Source of the DNA: Candidatus Colinaster equi | GTDB lineage: Bacteria > Bacillota > Clostridia > Lachnospirales > Lachnospiraceae | DNA: 64,000 nucleotides | Direction: 5' to 3' | Assembly: GCA_018064425.1 (NCBI GenBank) | Contig: JAGHVF010000007.1 | Span: forward strand, 1-64,000 | Part shown: one piece after another, positions 26,053 through 36,505 of the stretch | Position numbering within the stretch: position 1 is the stretch's first letter | How the letters are laid out: every line of letters begins with the position of its first letter | The notes under the pieces: generated by a model | The model's database searches: none | What the model was told of the DNA's origin: nothing | The model's input: only the letters and a program-made list of their open reading frames with translations | Translations under genes and position numbers: made by a program

Positions 26053-28377
26053 ATGGCATTACAGGCGACATTACAGAGAAATATCATTGAAGATCATATG
26101 GAAGATGAGCTTAATCATCTTGCGAGTGAATTTTTTAATAAGAAATTGGCAGATTTGAATGACAAGGAAGTATATTTGTGTGTACTTGAACTTGTCAAAG
26201 GTTTGACTAATGCGACTACACAGATAGCCGGTTCAAAGAAGATATATTATATTTCGGCCGAATTCCTAATCGGTCGTTTACTGTCAAACAACCTGATTAA
26301 TCTTGGTATGTATGATAAGGTCAAGGATGTATTGGAGAAATACGGCAAAGATATTAATGCGATTGAGGAGGCTGAGCCGGAACCGTCACTGGGTAATGGC
26401 GGATTAGGTCGTTTAGCTGCCTGCTTTCTTGACTCAATAGCAACATTGGGTATGCCGGGAGACGGTATCGGACTTAATTATCATTTGGGTCTGTTCAAAC
26501 AGGAATTCAAGGATAAATTGCAGTGTGCAAAGCCGAATGACTGGATTGAGCATCATAGCTGGTTGAGAAAGACAGATCTAAACTTTGAGGTAAAATATGG
26601 TGATTTTGCGGTTACATCACGCTTGTATGATATTGATGTCGTAGGATATGACAACGGTATTAACAAATTGCATCTTTTTGATATTGAATCGGTGGATGAG
26701 TCGATTGTTAAGGACGGCATCGATTTTGATAAGGAGAATATTAAGAAAAATCTTACACTTTTCCTGTATCCGGATGATTCGGATGAAGCGGGCAATCTGC
26801 TTAGAATCTACCAGGAGTACTTTATGGTAAGCAATGCGGCGCAGCTTATTCTTTGGGAGATGAAGGAGCGTCACTATGATTTGCGTAAGATGTATGAGCA
26901 TGCGGCCATTCAGATTAATGATACCCATCCGTCATTGGTTATTCCGGAACTTATTCGTATTCTTGTATACGATAAGGCATTTACAATGGATGAGGCAATT
27001 GATGTAGTCAGCAAGACTTGTGCATACACCAATCATACAATTTTGGCGGAAGCTTTGGAGAAGTGGCCACTTGAATATCTTGAGAAGGTGGTACCGCAAT
27101 TGGTTCCGATTATTAAGGAATTGGATGCAAAAGTGCGTAAGAAGTATGATGATGAGAGCGTTTATATCATCGATGAGGATGAGCGCGTACATATGGCACA
27201 CATGGATATTCACTATGGATATTCAATTAACGGCGTGGCAGCCATTCATACAGAGATATTGAAAAATACCGAGCTTAACAATTTCTATAAGATATATCCT
27301 GAGAAGTTTAACAACAAAACAAACGGTATTACATTCAGAAGATGGCTTATGTCTTGCAACAAGGAATTAGATAGCTTAATCACTGAGACAATAGGTACAG
27401 GATATCGTAAGGATGCATTTGAACTTGAAAAACTGCTCGAGTGGAAAGATGATGAAGATTTCTTAGCTGATTTGCAGACAATTAAAGATAACAAAAAGAG
27501 AGAATTGGCTGAATACATCAAAGTAAAAGAAGGTGTGGAAATCAATCCTAATTCTATCTACGATATACAGATTAAGAGATTGCATGAGTATAAGCGTCAG
27601 CAGATGAATGCTTTGTATATCATACATAAGTATTTGGAGATAAAGAACGGCAAAAAACCGTCTACTCCGATTACATTCATTTTTGGTGCAAAGGCAGCAC
27701 CGGCTTATGTAATTGCACAGGATATTATTCATTTACTGCTTTGTTTGCAGGAGATAGTAAATAACGATCCCGACGTTAGCCCATATATGAAAGTGGTCAT
27801 GGTGGAAAATTATAATGTCAGCTATGCACAGAAGCTTGTTCCGGCAGCAGATGTTTCCGAGCAGATATCACTTGCTTCCAAGGAAGCCAGCGGTACGGGT
27901 AATATGAAGCTTATGCTTAACGGTGCGGTAACAATCGGAACGAGTGATGGCGCAAATGTTGAGATTAATGAATTGGTAGGCGATGATAATATCTACATAT
28001 TCGGTGAAAAATCCGATACGGTTATAGAGCATTATGCCAAGGCTGATTATGTGTCTAAGGAATATTATAAGAAGAGCAATGTAATAAAAGAGGCGGTTGA
28101 TTTTATCATAAGCGACAAGGTACTCAAGGTAGGCCATAAGGAGAATCTTGAGAGACTTTATAAGGAATTGCTAAATAAAGACTGGTTTATGACATTGCTT
28201 GATTTGGAAGATTATATTCGTGTGAAAGACAAAATGTTTGCCGACTATGAGAATCGAATCAAATGGCAGAAGATGATGGTAGTAAATATTGCAAAGTCAG
28301 GCTTTTTCTCATCCGATCGAACTATTGAGGAATATGATAAAGATATCTGGCATTTGAGTGATAAAGTAGAAGAGTAA
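26053..28377 (+). CDS. glgP: Glycogen/starch/alpha-glucan phosphorylase, 774 aa
   Basis: GT35 enzyme releasing glucose 1-phosphate from alpha-1,4-glucans. Landmarks: [19 protein letters not shown] near residue 115, [19 protein letters not shown] segment near 510, and the PLP site [15 protein letters not shown]. It lacks the longest N-terminal regulatory part of animal forms, as usual in bacteria. AGGAGG directly upstream gives the start. Divergent from PPi-PFK across 197 bases that hold both promoters. Confidence 0.95.
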   Translation: MALQATLQRNIIEDHMEDELNHLASEFFNKKLADLNDKEVYLCVLELVKGLTNATTQIAGSKKIYYISAEFLIGRLLSNNLINLGMYDKVKDVLEKYGKDINAIEEAEPEPSLGNGGLGRLAACFLDSIATLGMPGDGIGLNYHLGLFKQEFKDKLQCAKPNDWIEHHSWLRKTDLNFEVKYGDFAVTSRLYDIDVVGYDNGINKLHLFDIESVDESIVKDGIDFDKENIKKNLTLFLYPDDSDEAGNLLRIYQEYFMVSNAAQLILWEMKERHYDLRKMYEHAAIQINDTHPSLVIPELIRILVYDKAFTMDEAIDVVSKTCAYTNHTILAEALEKWPLEYLEKVVPQLVPIIKELDAKVRKKYDDESVYIIDEDERVHMAHMDIHYGYSINGVAAIHTEILKNTELNNFYKIYPEKFNNKTNGITFRRWLMSCNKELDSLITETIGTGYRKDAFELEKLLEWKDDEDFLADLQTIKDNKKRELAEYIKVKEGVEINPNSIYDIQIKRLHEYKRQQMNALYIIHKYLEIKNGKKPSTPITFIFGAKAAPAYVIAQDIIHLLLCLQEIVNNDPDVSPYMKVVMVENYNVSYAQKLVPAADVSEQISLASKEASGTGNMKLMLNGAVTIGTSDGANVEINELVGDDNIYIFGEKSDTVIEHYAKADYVSKEYYKKSNVIKEAVDFIISDKVLKVGHKENLERLYKELLNKDWFMTLLDLEDYIRVKDKMFADYENRIKWQKMMVVNIAKSGFFSSDRTIEEYDKDIWHLSDKVEE

Positions 28378-28399
28378 TTTGAAGAATTAAGTAAAATAG

Positions 28400-28430
28400 T
28401 GAATAAGGCTGCCAACCGCAGTCTTATTCA
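28400..28430 (+). terminator. Hairpin after glycogen phosphorylase
   Basis: TGAATAAGgCTGC pairs with GCAGtCTTATTCA around CAAC. Perfect apart from one mismatch, but without a T-run. Confidence 0.5.
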
Positions 28431-28461
28431 TTAATTATGTTTAGAGAAAAGGGGAAATGTT

Positions 28462-30045
28462 GTGTATTGTGTTAAATGTGGAAATGAATTAGAAGAAGGA
28501 AATAAGTTCTGCACAAAGTGTGGCGCCGCGATTGGTAAGAGTAATGAGATAAGTGCTAAGAAGGATGTAAGCGATAAGGGCAACTTTGCAGGTGACAGTG
28601 CTGATTTCGAGAAAGCAAAGAGAGGGATTTCGGGTGCCGCAATAGCGGTGTTGATTGTTTTGGGAGTCGCAATAGCGGCAGTGTTGGCATTAATTACATT
28701 CAGATTCTGTTCGTATGGTACAATATTTGGCGGACATGATGACGAGGAAATTGCTGTCGATGTTGATGAAGAAAGCACAGATGTTGAATCTGAGACTGAG
28801 GAGGATGTCTCGGAAGTTGACGCTGACAAAGAAAAGAAGCCTTTGAATACTTCCGGTACAGAATTTGTTTACGAGACACCGGATAGCATTCCGGATGACA
28901 GCTTTATTGTAAAGAAGTATGATGACGATGGAGAAGAGATTAAACTGTTGGTGAGCCTTGAATATTATGAAGGCTCCGATGAGTATCTGGATACAGAGTA
29001 TACATCGGCTGTTATGGTAGTAAGAAATAAATCCGATAAGACTGTGGATTATTTCGGCAGCGTTTGCGGATATGATGTAAACGGTAAGGAGATTGGCACG
29101 ACATCTTTCTCATTTCCGGCAATTGCTCCGGGTGAGACAAGAGGAGACGGACTCAAATTTTATGAGACAACAGGAATCGACGAATTAGCGATATGTAATG
29201 AGTATTGCAGTGTGGGAACTGACAATATGACGGCCTCTAGAGACCTTGAATATGAGACAGCGGTTACGGATGAAGATAATATTGTTCGCGTTGTAAATAA
29301 TCTGGATAGTGTAATTTCAGGCTCGCTATTCATTGCGTATTATGATGAAAATGATAAGCCGATTATGAATGACACGCTTCTTTATATTGACATGTTGCCA
29401 AAATCCGAGGGAGTGCAGAAAACAAAGAAGAAAAGTGGATATAAAAAGGCAATTATGTTTCCGAACTTCGTTTCATACGAAAGAAGGACTGTGGATGATT
29501 ATTTGGAACCCGAACAGACGATAACTCAAAAAGATTTTATATATAAGGATGAAAAAGGAGCCGGTTGGTATTTTCTTGTGGTTAAAAATATTTCATCCGA
29601 ATGTATTAATCTGGATATAAATATGGTGGTAAGAAATAAGGACGGAGTGTTGCAGGATACTGTGAACAATTTCCTATACAACTTGGCACCGGACGAGGAA
29701 ATATTAATTCAAAAAATATTATACTGCGATATTGATGGTTGCGATGTCAGTACGGTATATGCGATTACTAATAGAGGAGATATAAGTAATTCCTATCACA
29801 TAAATGATATATCTGTTGAGACTACCAAAGAAGAAGGCAGTGTTAAGGTACGTTGTACAAACAATGGTACGCAGGAATGCTCAAAATGCGCAATCAGACT
29901 GATATACTTTGACAAAGATAACAATGTAGTCGGTTCGGAATCTACGTTAAACCATTTTGATGTCGCTGCAGGCGAAAGTGTGGAAGATGATGTTGCGGCA
30001 CCTGAGCAATATGATCATTTTGAAGCATATTTTTCGGAATATTAA
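28462..30045 (+). CDS. Zinc-ribbon membrane protein, 527 aa, function unknown
   Basis: The N-terminal zinc ribbon CVKCG...CTKCG (residues 3-22) is cytoplasmic. One membrane helix follows (about 57-82), then an acidic linker (about 92-125) and two or three beta-sandwich domains of about 120 residues each outside the cell, with recurring IAPGE / LAPDE / VAAGE turns typical of FxLYD-like or DUF-type adhesive modules. Start is GTG 28462 with AAAGGGGA six bases upstream. Zinc-ribbon single-pass proteins are common in Lachnospiraceae but uncharacterised. Upstream of a lipoprotein and a LURP-like protein, possibly one unit. Confidence 0.78.
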   Translation: MYCVKCGNELEEGNKFCTKCGAAIGKSNEISAKKDVSDKGNFAGDSADFEKAKRGISGAAIAVLIVLGVAIAAVLALITFRFCSYGTIFGGHDDEEIAVDVDEESTDVESETEEDVSEVDADKEKKPLNTSGTEFVYETPDSIPDDSFIVKKYDDDGEEIKLLVSLEYYEGSDEYLDTEYTSAVMVVRNKSDKTVDYFGSVCGYDVNGKEIGTTSFSFPAIAPGETRGDGLKFYETTGIDELAICNEYCSVGTDNMTASRDLEYETAVTDEDNIVRVVNNLDSVISGSLFIAYYDENDKPIMNDTLLYIDMLPKSEGVQKTKKKSGYKKAIMFPNFVSYERRTVDDYLEPEQTITQKDFIYKDEKGAGWYFLVVKNISSECINLDINMVVRNKDGVLQDTVNNFLYNLAPDEEILIQKILYCDIDGCDVSTVYAITNRGDISNSYHINDISVETTKEEGSVKVRCTNNGTQECSKCAIRLIYFDKDNNVVGSESTLNHFDVAAGESVEDDVAAPEQYDHFEAYFSEY

Positions 30046-30104
30046 TATGATGCGCAGATGCATCGTATAGGAAATATATAGTGTAAAAGAAGGAAGGATA
30101 TATA

Positions 30105-30755
30105 ATGAAAAGAAAATTATTTGCTGTTTTGCTTTGCGTGGCAATGATATTTGGACTTTGCGCCTGTGATATGGAAAGTGAGAGTCAGGCTGATGTGGAT
30201 GCTGCTACAGGGCAGGAGATGTTGAATTCGGCATCGGCTTTGACTATGCATTGTAACGGTCACTCTGTTAACAAGCGTTGCGATCTCGTTGTGGATAACC
30301 AGGTTGTCGGCCAATTACAGGAATCAGGCTTTTTTGATGCACATTGGAATATTTCTGCAGGCGGTGAGGACTGGTTTTCTGCAAAGTTTGTAACAGACGA
30401 GTGGATTAACAATGTGGAAGGCGTTATTTCGGCAACAACATACGGAGTATATGATACGAGCGACAATTGTATAGGCTACTGTCAGCAGCGTGTGGTAAAC
30501 GGTGATTATTGGTATGTATTCCTGAATGCTGACGGAACAGATCGTGGCTTATATATGGATGAAAACGGCAACTTTGTATATTCTGCTGACGGAAGTATGA
30601 TTGCTACTGCAAATTACACGGTTGAGAGCTATTCAAGAGGAACATATGATACTTTGATTATGCCGGCAAACGGTAATGAATTATCGGCAATGGACAAACT
30701 TATGATATTCATTCGTTTGGAGAGAATGGCCGATGAATCGGTAGAGGAGGACTAA
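30105..30755 (+). CDS. Lipoprotein, 216 aa, function unknown
   Basis: A short lipoprotein signal peptide with lipobox L-C-A-C (cysteine 21). The mature part is beta-rich; phrases such as LVVDNQVVGQL and GVYDTSDNCIGYCQQ recall the curled strands of tubby/LURP-one-like folds, though that is only a guess. GAAGGAAGGA precedes the ATG. It ends three bases before the next membrane protein, with which it is clearly co-transcribed. Confidence 0.75.
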   Translation: MKRKLFAVLLCVAMIFGLCACDMESESQADVDAATGQEMLNSASALTMHCNGHSVNKRCDLVVDNQVVGQLQESGFFDAHWNISAGGEDWFSAKFVTDEWINNVEGVISATTYGVYDTSDNCIGYCQQRVVNGDYWYVFLNADGTDRGLYMDENGNFVYSADGSMIATANYTVESYSRGTYDTLIMPANGNELSAMDKLMIFIRLERMADESVEED

Positions 30756-30758
30756 AAC

Positions 30759-32051
30759 ATGAAGTCGCAGAAAAAGGTTGGGAAGATGTTGATTGGCATT
30801 CTTCTCATTGCAATCAGCTATGTTTTTCTTCCGTTGATTTCTTATGACGAGAGCTTTTTAGGATATTTGATTATTGCGGTATCAGTATTTTGCTTTCTTA
30901 TCGGTTGTTCATGGTTTGGAGGCTTTTTTTCCAATCCGTCAAGTAAGTTTGGGGCGGTAGCTTTTAATGTCTTTGCTACGATTCTTGCAATTGCTATGGT
31001 AGTCTACGGCATTTACTTTATGGTAATTGATTACTTCAGTTTCCGCGGAATGACTGTTTTCACGATTCTGCTTATTGAAGGTATCTATTTATTCATGATG
31101 GCAAAGGCTTCCGTTTACAACGAAGCAGTGGATGGCGTTCAGTTGGTTGCTGCTTTGCACACACCGCTTGATGAATTGTTTGTGGCCTTCAAAGACGTAG
31201 ATACTCCTTACGGTCGTCCTTGGATGGGACATATCAAATCAATTGAAGATGAATGTATGATTTACGGACCGACAAAGGATGGCTCGTTCTTGTTTGGATA
31301 TTATTCTTTTGGCAAGTTTTTTATTGGCGAAAGCGGTTACTATGCAAAGTTAAAAGAGAAGGATATTGAAGAGCATCTGGTAAATGTAACAATCGGTAAC
31401 GGACATGAAGAAGACGAAACAGCACCTCTTTACAATTTGGTAGGTCGACTTTATCCTGCAATGTATCGCTCTATGTTTACCGCATATGCGCAGACGGGAA
31501 AAGCTGAATGGAAATATGGTGCCCTTACCGATGGAAAAGGTGCAAAGGTATATACATTTGATGAGCAATTTGCATGGTTTCACCAGATATATCATCTTAT
31601 TGATGAGACCGGTAACAATATTTTTGATATAAAAGGTATTGCCCCGTTTAAGACATTTAAGTTACTTGATTCAGGTTCCGGAAACGAAGTTTTGAAGATG
31701 AGTAAGCGATTGTTGCGTCCGCTTCCGCGTTATGATTTTTATCTGGACGGACATTTTTACGGTTCTCTTAGACAGCGTGCAAAAATCTGGCACGATGAAT
31801 TTAAGATGAAGACCGTAGACGGTGTTTTGAAATTACGTGAAATCAGCGCAACCATCGGCACCAACTATGCCGTATATATTGATGATAGACTGATTGGAAC
31901 ACTTTCCGAGAATTTGAATCTGCGTATCCGCAATATCGTGTTTGATAATTTTACTATTACAGTATTTGATGACAAGTATCTGCCTTTGTTAACAGCAATG
32001 GGTATTATGGCTGAGCGAGAACTGGTTCGTGACAGACAAGGTAAACTATAA
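30759..32051 (+). CDS. Membrane protein with C-terminal LURP-one/tubby-like domain, 430 aa
   Basis: Three or four membrane helices occupy residues about 9-112. The long soluble part ends (about 275-415) in a pattern like LURP-one-related proteins: IDETGNNIFDIKG, VLKMSKRLLRPLPRYDFYLDG, then repeated short strands ending YIDDRLIGTLSEN. Such domains resemble tubby C-termini and may bind phospholipids or act as membrane sensors. GGAGGA upstream. One base separates it from the glycosyltransferase. Confidence 0.65.
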   Translation: MKSQKKVGKMLIGILLIAISYVFLPLISYDESFLGYLIIAVSVFCFLIGCSWFGGFFSNPSSKFGAVAFNVFATILAIAMVVYGIYFMVIDYFSFRGMTVFTILLIEGIYLFMMAKASVYNEAVDGVQLVAALHTPLDELFVAFKDVDTPYGRPWMGHIKSIEDECMIYGPTKDGSFLFGYYSFGKFFIGESGYYAKLKEKDIEEHLVNVTIGNGHEEDETAPLYNLVGRLYPAMYRSMFTAYAQTGKAEWKYGALTDGKGAKVYTFDEQFAWFHQIYHLIDETGNNIFDIKGIAPFKTFKLLDSGSGNEVLKMSKRLLRPLPRYDFYLDGHFYGSLRQRAKIWHDEFKMKTVDGVLKLREISATIGTNYAVYIDDRLIGTLSENLNLRIRNIVFDNFTITVFDDKYLPLLTAMGIMAERELVRDRQGKL

Positions 32052-32052
32052 G

Positions 32053-32979
32053 ATGTCGGATATAAAATACAATTGTTCAAATGTAAATATTTGTTTTGCT
32101 GTGGACGACAATTATGCACCATATCTTAAAGTTGCGTTGTATTCATTGCTGCAAAATAGAAACAGAGGATATTTCTATAACATTATAATTCTGCATACAC
32201 AATTGTCGTCAGACAGCATGAAGCTGATTATGTCTGTTGCAAAAGATGAGAATCAGGTAGAAGTTAACTTTACGGACGTATCGGCATTGGCATCCGGGGT
32301 TGATTATGAGATTAATACATACGTAAGCATTGCCACCAATTACCGGTTGCTGCTCTTTTCCGATATGTTTAAGGCTTATGATAGGATGCTCTATCTGGAT
32401 TGTGATATTATAGTAGACGGTGATATCGGAAAACTATATTTCGAGGATATGAATGACAGCTTGGCAGTGGCGGTGGAAGAAACGGATTTCAGACAGCTTG
32501 GATATTGTAAGAAAGCGGTCTTTCTTGATAAATCCAATCCGTACAATGTTGATAATTATCGAACTGATGCTCTTAAGATGAAGCATCCGGAGACCTATTT
32601 TAATGCCGGTGTGATTTTGCTTGATTTGGAAAAATGTCGAAAAGAGTTTGACGTCGAATATGTATTTGGGGTATTGCAAAGAGCCAAATATCATTACAAT
32701 GACCAGGATGTATTAAACATTATTTTTGACGGGAAAGTTAAGCTTGTCGATTATATATGGAATTATCATAATAATGTAGAATTTTTTTGCAGTTTGGATC
32801 CGAAGATTTATGGGGCTTTGTACACAGATGTGAGACGTAAGAAGCCCAATATAATACATTATGTCAGTTCAAAAAAGCCCTGGAATGAGATTGTTCCAAT
32901 GGGAGAATATTACAAGTCTTATAAAGAAAAAAGTGATTTATGTGGAAATATTGATATAGGTAGAGAGGGAAAACAATGA
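32053..32979 (+). CDS. Glycosyltransferase family 8 protein, 308 aa
   Basis: GT-A fold sugar transferase. NICFAVDDNYAPYLKVALYSLL opens the nucleotide-sugar site, YLDCDIIVDGDI holds the metal-binding DxD, FNAGVILLDLEKCR and HYNDQDVLN are the family's later motifs, and NIIHYVSSKKPW is the C-terminal HxxG/K region. Probably adds hexose to cell-surface glycan or protein. ATG 32053 is chosen; the in-frame GTG at 32029 would overlap the previous gene. Its end overlaps the next gene by ATGA, so the large surface protein downstream is a plausible substrate. Confidence 0.87.
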   Translation: MSDIKYNCSNVNICFAVDDNYAPYLKVALYSLLQNRNRGYFYNIIILHTQLSSDSMKLIMSVAKDENQVEVNFTDVSALASGVDYEINTYVSIATNYRLLLFSDMFKAYDRMLYLDCDIIVDGDIGKLYFEDMNDSLAVAVEETDFRQLGYCKKAVFLDKSNPYNVDNYRTDALKMKHPETYFNAGVILLDLEKCRKEFDVEYVFGVLQRAKYHYNDQDVLNIIFDGKVKLVDYIWNYHNNVEFFCSLDPKIYGALYTDVRRKKPNIIHYVSSKKPWNEIVPMGEYYKSYKEKSDLCGNIDIGREGKQ

Positions 32980-35900
32980 GGAAGTTAAAAAGAAGTGTAG
33001 AACGTAATCAGAGAAGAAAAAAAGTTGCCGGTGCGGCGATGATGACAGTATTAGCTACAAGTCTTGCCGTATCTGATTCTGCAATAGCTGTTTATGCGGC
33101 AGAACCTTCAGGATACACAAGTGAATGCAATACAGAATCGGAAACGGATAGTGAGACGGAAGAATCTGAAGAAGAGACAACTGAGGAGCAGACTGAAACA
33201 GAGGAGACTGCAGAGGAGACTACAGAGGAGACTGCCGAGGAAGAGACTACCGAGGAGGCTGCTAAGGATAAGTCTGTAGAAAAGGAAATTAAGAAAACGG
33301 CAGTAAGAAATAATATTAGTGAAAGAAAAATATCACCGGTCGCTGCTACGGCACCGGGCACAGGTACATATTCATATGCAGCACACCCGGGCGATACTAT
33401 TAATCTTGGCACGCTTAATATCTCTGACAACGGTAAAATTGAGGTAGCAATTAGTGAGAATGGTTCCTATACATTTAAAGGTAACAATGAAAGAAACGGT
33501 GCATATGTTGATGTGTCAATTACTGTAGATGCCGGCGTTGAAGCCAATATTCATCTTGATGGTTTGGAGATTTGTAATGATGATTATGTTTGTAGTGCAA
33601 CAACTAATTATTTTTATCCGTCTTTATATGGTACATATGTAAAACCGTTTATAATTAACGGAACTGCCAATATTTATGTAGACAGTGATTCCGAAATAGA
33701 TGCTGTTTCAGATCTTTTTATGGTTAACGGTACGTTGAATTTTGTAGAATCTGCCGGAGAACTTTCATTAGCCCCTTCCACAAGAATGGTATCATCAGAA
33801 GATTCCGATTTCTATTTGAGTGCGCCTATTATTTGCAGCGGTAGTGGTGAGCTGCATTTAACTGCTGCAAGCTTTAATGTGTCACGGACTACAGTTGATG
33901 CAGAACAATTCCAATTTGACAGACCGTTTGCTATTTATAATACTAATGAAAATAATCCGATAAAAGTATTTGTAGAAAGTGAAAACGTACATTTTTCAGG
34001 CGATGTGTCAATTGATGCTATATATACTGATTTTTCGGATATAGGGTGGCTTGGAATCACACCGAGCGAGATTTTTACATTGGATGGTGAACGTGTATAT
34101 TTTGTTTCGCTAAGTGGACCTGCAAACTGTCAGATTGTTCAAATTTCCACTATTTTGGATGAAGATGTAGACACATATCTGAATATCAGCAAACCATCCG
34201 ACATATGGACAGATGCGGACGGAAGATTGAGCAATCTTGCTGTGAGAGGTCAAGATGTTTGCATTTTCATTAATAATAACGGAACGATAGAGCTTTATTG
34301 TTGGAGCTTAGGAGCGAGTGAGGCATACCGTTACTATAATGGTGTCGTTACCATTACATTTAAAGATGCGGACAATCAAACAACGATATATTCATATTAT
34401 GCAAAAAAGCCGGATGGTGAATTTGACCAGTCATATTTATATATTCCAAAAGAGGATAGCAAGTATACATATACATATACCTTACAAGACGGAACAGAAG
34501 TTACAAAGGATACTGTTATAGAAGGAGATATGACTGTTTATGTATCCAAGGAAGAAAAAGGAAAAATCAGCGTAAATGTTGATGGTACTGTAAAACAGCT
34601 TGAGATTGGCTCGAAATTGTCTGCATTTGGAGGTATTAACGGAGAATATCAGGATACCGAGACAGGCGAAATTGTTACAGGTGAAAAAGTACTTGATAAA
34701 GACTGCGATTATAGCTTTGCAAAAATAGGGCTGTCCAAAGGAAATCACAATGGTAAGGAGAGCTACATACTTAACAATGATGCAGATGTAACTGAATTTG
34801 CAAATATTGTTAACAGAGGAGCATCCGCTATTAACGGTTATCTTACAAATGATGTTTCTCTTAGTAGTGATTCGATAATCGCAAGTACCGCTACGAACAG
34901 TTATAGAGGTACATTTGACGGATGTGGCAAGAAAGTGACATTAAATATCGATTCGGCTAATTCGGTTGAGTCGGCAGGACTTTTCGGATTTGTAACCAAT
35001 GGCGCAATAATAAAAAACGTTATTGTAGATGGTATTGTTAAAGGCACTAAATATGCCGGCGGTATTGTCGGCGCGGTATATAACGATGGCGGTATTATAG
35101 ATATTTCATATTGCATGAATTATGCGAATGTTAATGTAGATAACAATGAAGCGGGTTCGGCAGGCGGAATCGTAGGAAAACAACTTGACAGCTATATTAC
35201 GATTGATATATTACCTTCGTCTTCTGTTACGGTGAATTATTGTGCAAATCTCGGCGAAATATCAGTGCCTGATGTTTGGGGGTCAAAAGTCGGAGGAATT
35301 ATAGGTTCATCATGCGGCTTAAATACTTTCAAAAATTGCTATAATGTTAAAAATCTAAAGCTTTGCGGTTACGATGGAAGCAATAGTTCTGACTTCAAAG
35401 GATGCTATTCGTTAATGGGTTCGAATGGTGTAACCGAGAAATCTGAGCAGGCATTTTTAAGCGGCGAAGTTGCATATCTTATGAATGAGCAGGCAGATAA
35501 GGAGGTTTGGTTCCAAAGTTGCGGAGAAGATTATCCGAAGTTTACGGGAAGCCACGTATATGCGGGATATGAAGACTGCTCTGCCACAAAGTTATCTTAT
35601 AAGAATACGCCGTTTGAACATACACAACCGGGGCATAAGGATGCAGGAACATATGTATACAGAGACGGCAATGTTGTAGCAGGTTGTATGTACTGTGATG
35701 AAGAAATCAAGGCAAAGATTAATATACCGTCGGAGCATTTAGGCTCATCGAGACGTGGAGTGACGGTTTCATACAGTAACGAATGGGAAAAAGCTAAGTA
35801 TCCAAATATTACATTTAAATATTCGGATACAATTGATGGCGATTATGTAGCAACTCTTCCAAATCGTGTGGGAACATGGTATGTCAAAGCATACGTAGGT

Positions 35901-36410
35901 GAGGCTACAGAGGGAATTGCTATTGATGAGACTTATACGGTTACACCGAAACCGGTTGTAGATAATAAGAAGGATAATGAAAAGAAGATTGTAACTTCAG
36001 ATGAATCCGACGAGGATGTTTCGAATGAAAATGTACCATCCGGTGAATCAGATAAACCGGACGTGACAAGCGGACAGACTAACGAAACACAGAATGTGCA
36101 GGAGATGATTCGTCGAATTAAGGAGTTTGGGAAACTACAGAAGACAGGAAACGGCGAGGGACAACTGGTGATTGAATATAGCGGTGCTTCGATTTCGAAT
36201 GCTATGATTATGGCACTTGCAGGTAGTAAGAATACTGTTATACATTACACAACAACATATAAGGGACAGAAGTATGACTTTATTATTACGTCTGAAATAG
36301 CGGCTCTTGCAGATAAACGGGTAAAATGGTGCGGACCAAGATACATTCAACATCTATTTAACCTTCGTGATTTGAATCGCTTATTTTCAAGAAGCATAAG
36401 AAGACGTTGA
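32976..36410 (+). CDS. Large surface protein with GLUG-type repeats, 1144 aa
   Basis: An N-terminal signal peptide (basic MRKLKRSVERNQRRKK then a hydrophobic core, cleavage near AVYAA). Residues about 50-100 are a Thr/Glu repeat (EET/TEE) encoded by imperfect direct DNA repeats. A beta-helix-like region follows (about 130-470). About 600-820 contains GLUG-type motifs such as SAGLFGFV, YAGGIVGAV, SAGGIVGKQ and VGGIIGSSCG. About 960-1110 is an Ig-like end domain followed by a Ser/Asp/Glu linker and a module ending VKWCGPRYIQHLF. No LPxTG. Translation-coupled to the GT8 gene. Confidence 0.8.
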   Translation: MRKLKRSVERNQRRKKVAGAAMMTVLATSLAVSDSAIAVYAAEPSGYTSECNTESETDSETEESEEETTEEQTETEETAEETTEETAEEETTEEAAKDKSVEKEIKKTAVRNNISERKISPVAATAPGTGTYSYAAHPGDTINLGTLNISDNGKIEVAISENGSYTFKGNNERNGAYVDVSITVDAGVEANIHLDGLEICNDDYVCSATTNYFYPSLYGTYVKPFIINGTANIYVDSDSEIDAVSDLFMVNGTLNFVESAGELSLAPSTRMVSSEDSDFYLSAPIICSGSGELHLTAASFNVSRTTVDAEQFQFDRPFAIYNTNENNPIKVFVESENVHFSGDVSIDAIYTDFSDIGWLGITPSEIFTLDGERVYFVSLSGPANCQIVQISTILDEDVDTYLNISKPSDIWTDADGRLSNLAVRGQDVCIFINNNGTIELYCWSLGASEAYRYYNGVVTITFKDADNQTTIYSYYAKKPDGEFDQSYLYIPKEDSKYTYTYTLQDGTEVTKDTVIEGDMTVYVSKEEKGKISVNVDGTVKQLEIGSKLSAFGGINGEYQDTETGEIVTGEKVLDKDCDYSFAKIGLSKGNHNGKESYILNNDADVTEFANIVNRGASAINGYLTNDVSLSSDSIIASTATNSYRGTFDGCGKKVTLNIDSANSVESAGLFGFVTNGAIIKNVIVDGIVKGTKYAGGIVGAVYNDGGIIDISYCMNYANVNVDNNEAGSAGGIVGKQLDSYITIDILPSSSVTVNYCANLGEISVPDVWGSKVGGIIGSSCGLNTFKNCYNVKNLKLCGYDGSNSSDFKGCYSLMGSNGVTEKSEQAFLSGEVAYLMNEQADKEVWFQSCGEDYPKFTGSHVYAGYEDCSATKLSYKNTPFEHTQPGHKDAGTYVYRDGNVVAGCMYCDEEIKAKINIPSEHLGSSRRGVTVSYSNEWEKAKYPNITFKYSDTIDGDYVATLPNRVGTWYVKAYVGEATEGIAIDETYTVTPKPVVDNKKDNEKKIVTSDESDEDVSNENVPSGESDKPDVTSGQTNETQNVQEMIRRIKEFGKLQKTGNGEGQLVIEYSGASISNAMIMALAGSKNTVIHYTTTYKGQKYDFIITSEIAALADKRVKWCGPRYIQHLFNLRDLNRLFSRSIRRR

Positions 36411-36440
36411 TTTGTGTAATATCAATATATTTAGTATAGC

Positions 36441-36475
36441 AAACCGGGTATAGTGACAATTATACCCGGTTTTTG
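36441..36475 (+). terminator. Intrinsic terminator of the GT8/surface-protein operon
   Basis: AAACCGGGTATA pairs with TATACCCGGTTT, loop GTGACAAT, then TTTTTG. Strong. Confidence 0.92.
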
Positions 36476-36493
36476 TTTATTGCAGTTTTGCTG

Positions 36494-36499
36494 TATAAT
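36494..36499 (+). promoter_or_regulatory. -10 box placed for a leaderless transcript
   Basis: TATAAT ends seven bases before the ATG of the polymerase gene. Initiation at the usual distance would fall on or next to the start codon, and there is no ribosome site. Confidence 0.5.
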
Positions 36500-36505
36500 G
36501 TTCAC

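Noticed and set aside
33092..33430. Ser/Val-rich 112-aa frame on the minus strand
   Set aside because: Antisense of the Thr/Glu repeat of the surface protein; composition is the mirror of that repeat.
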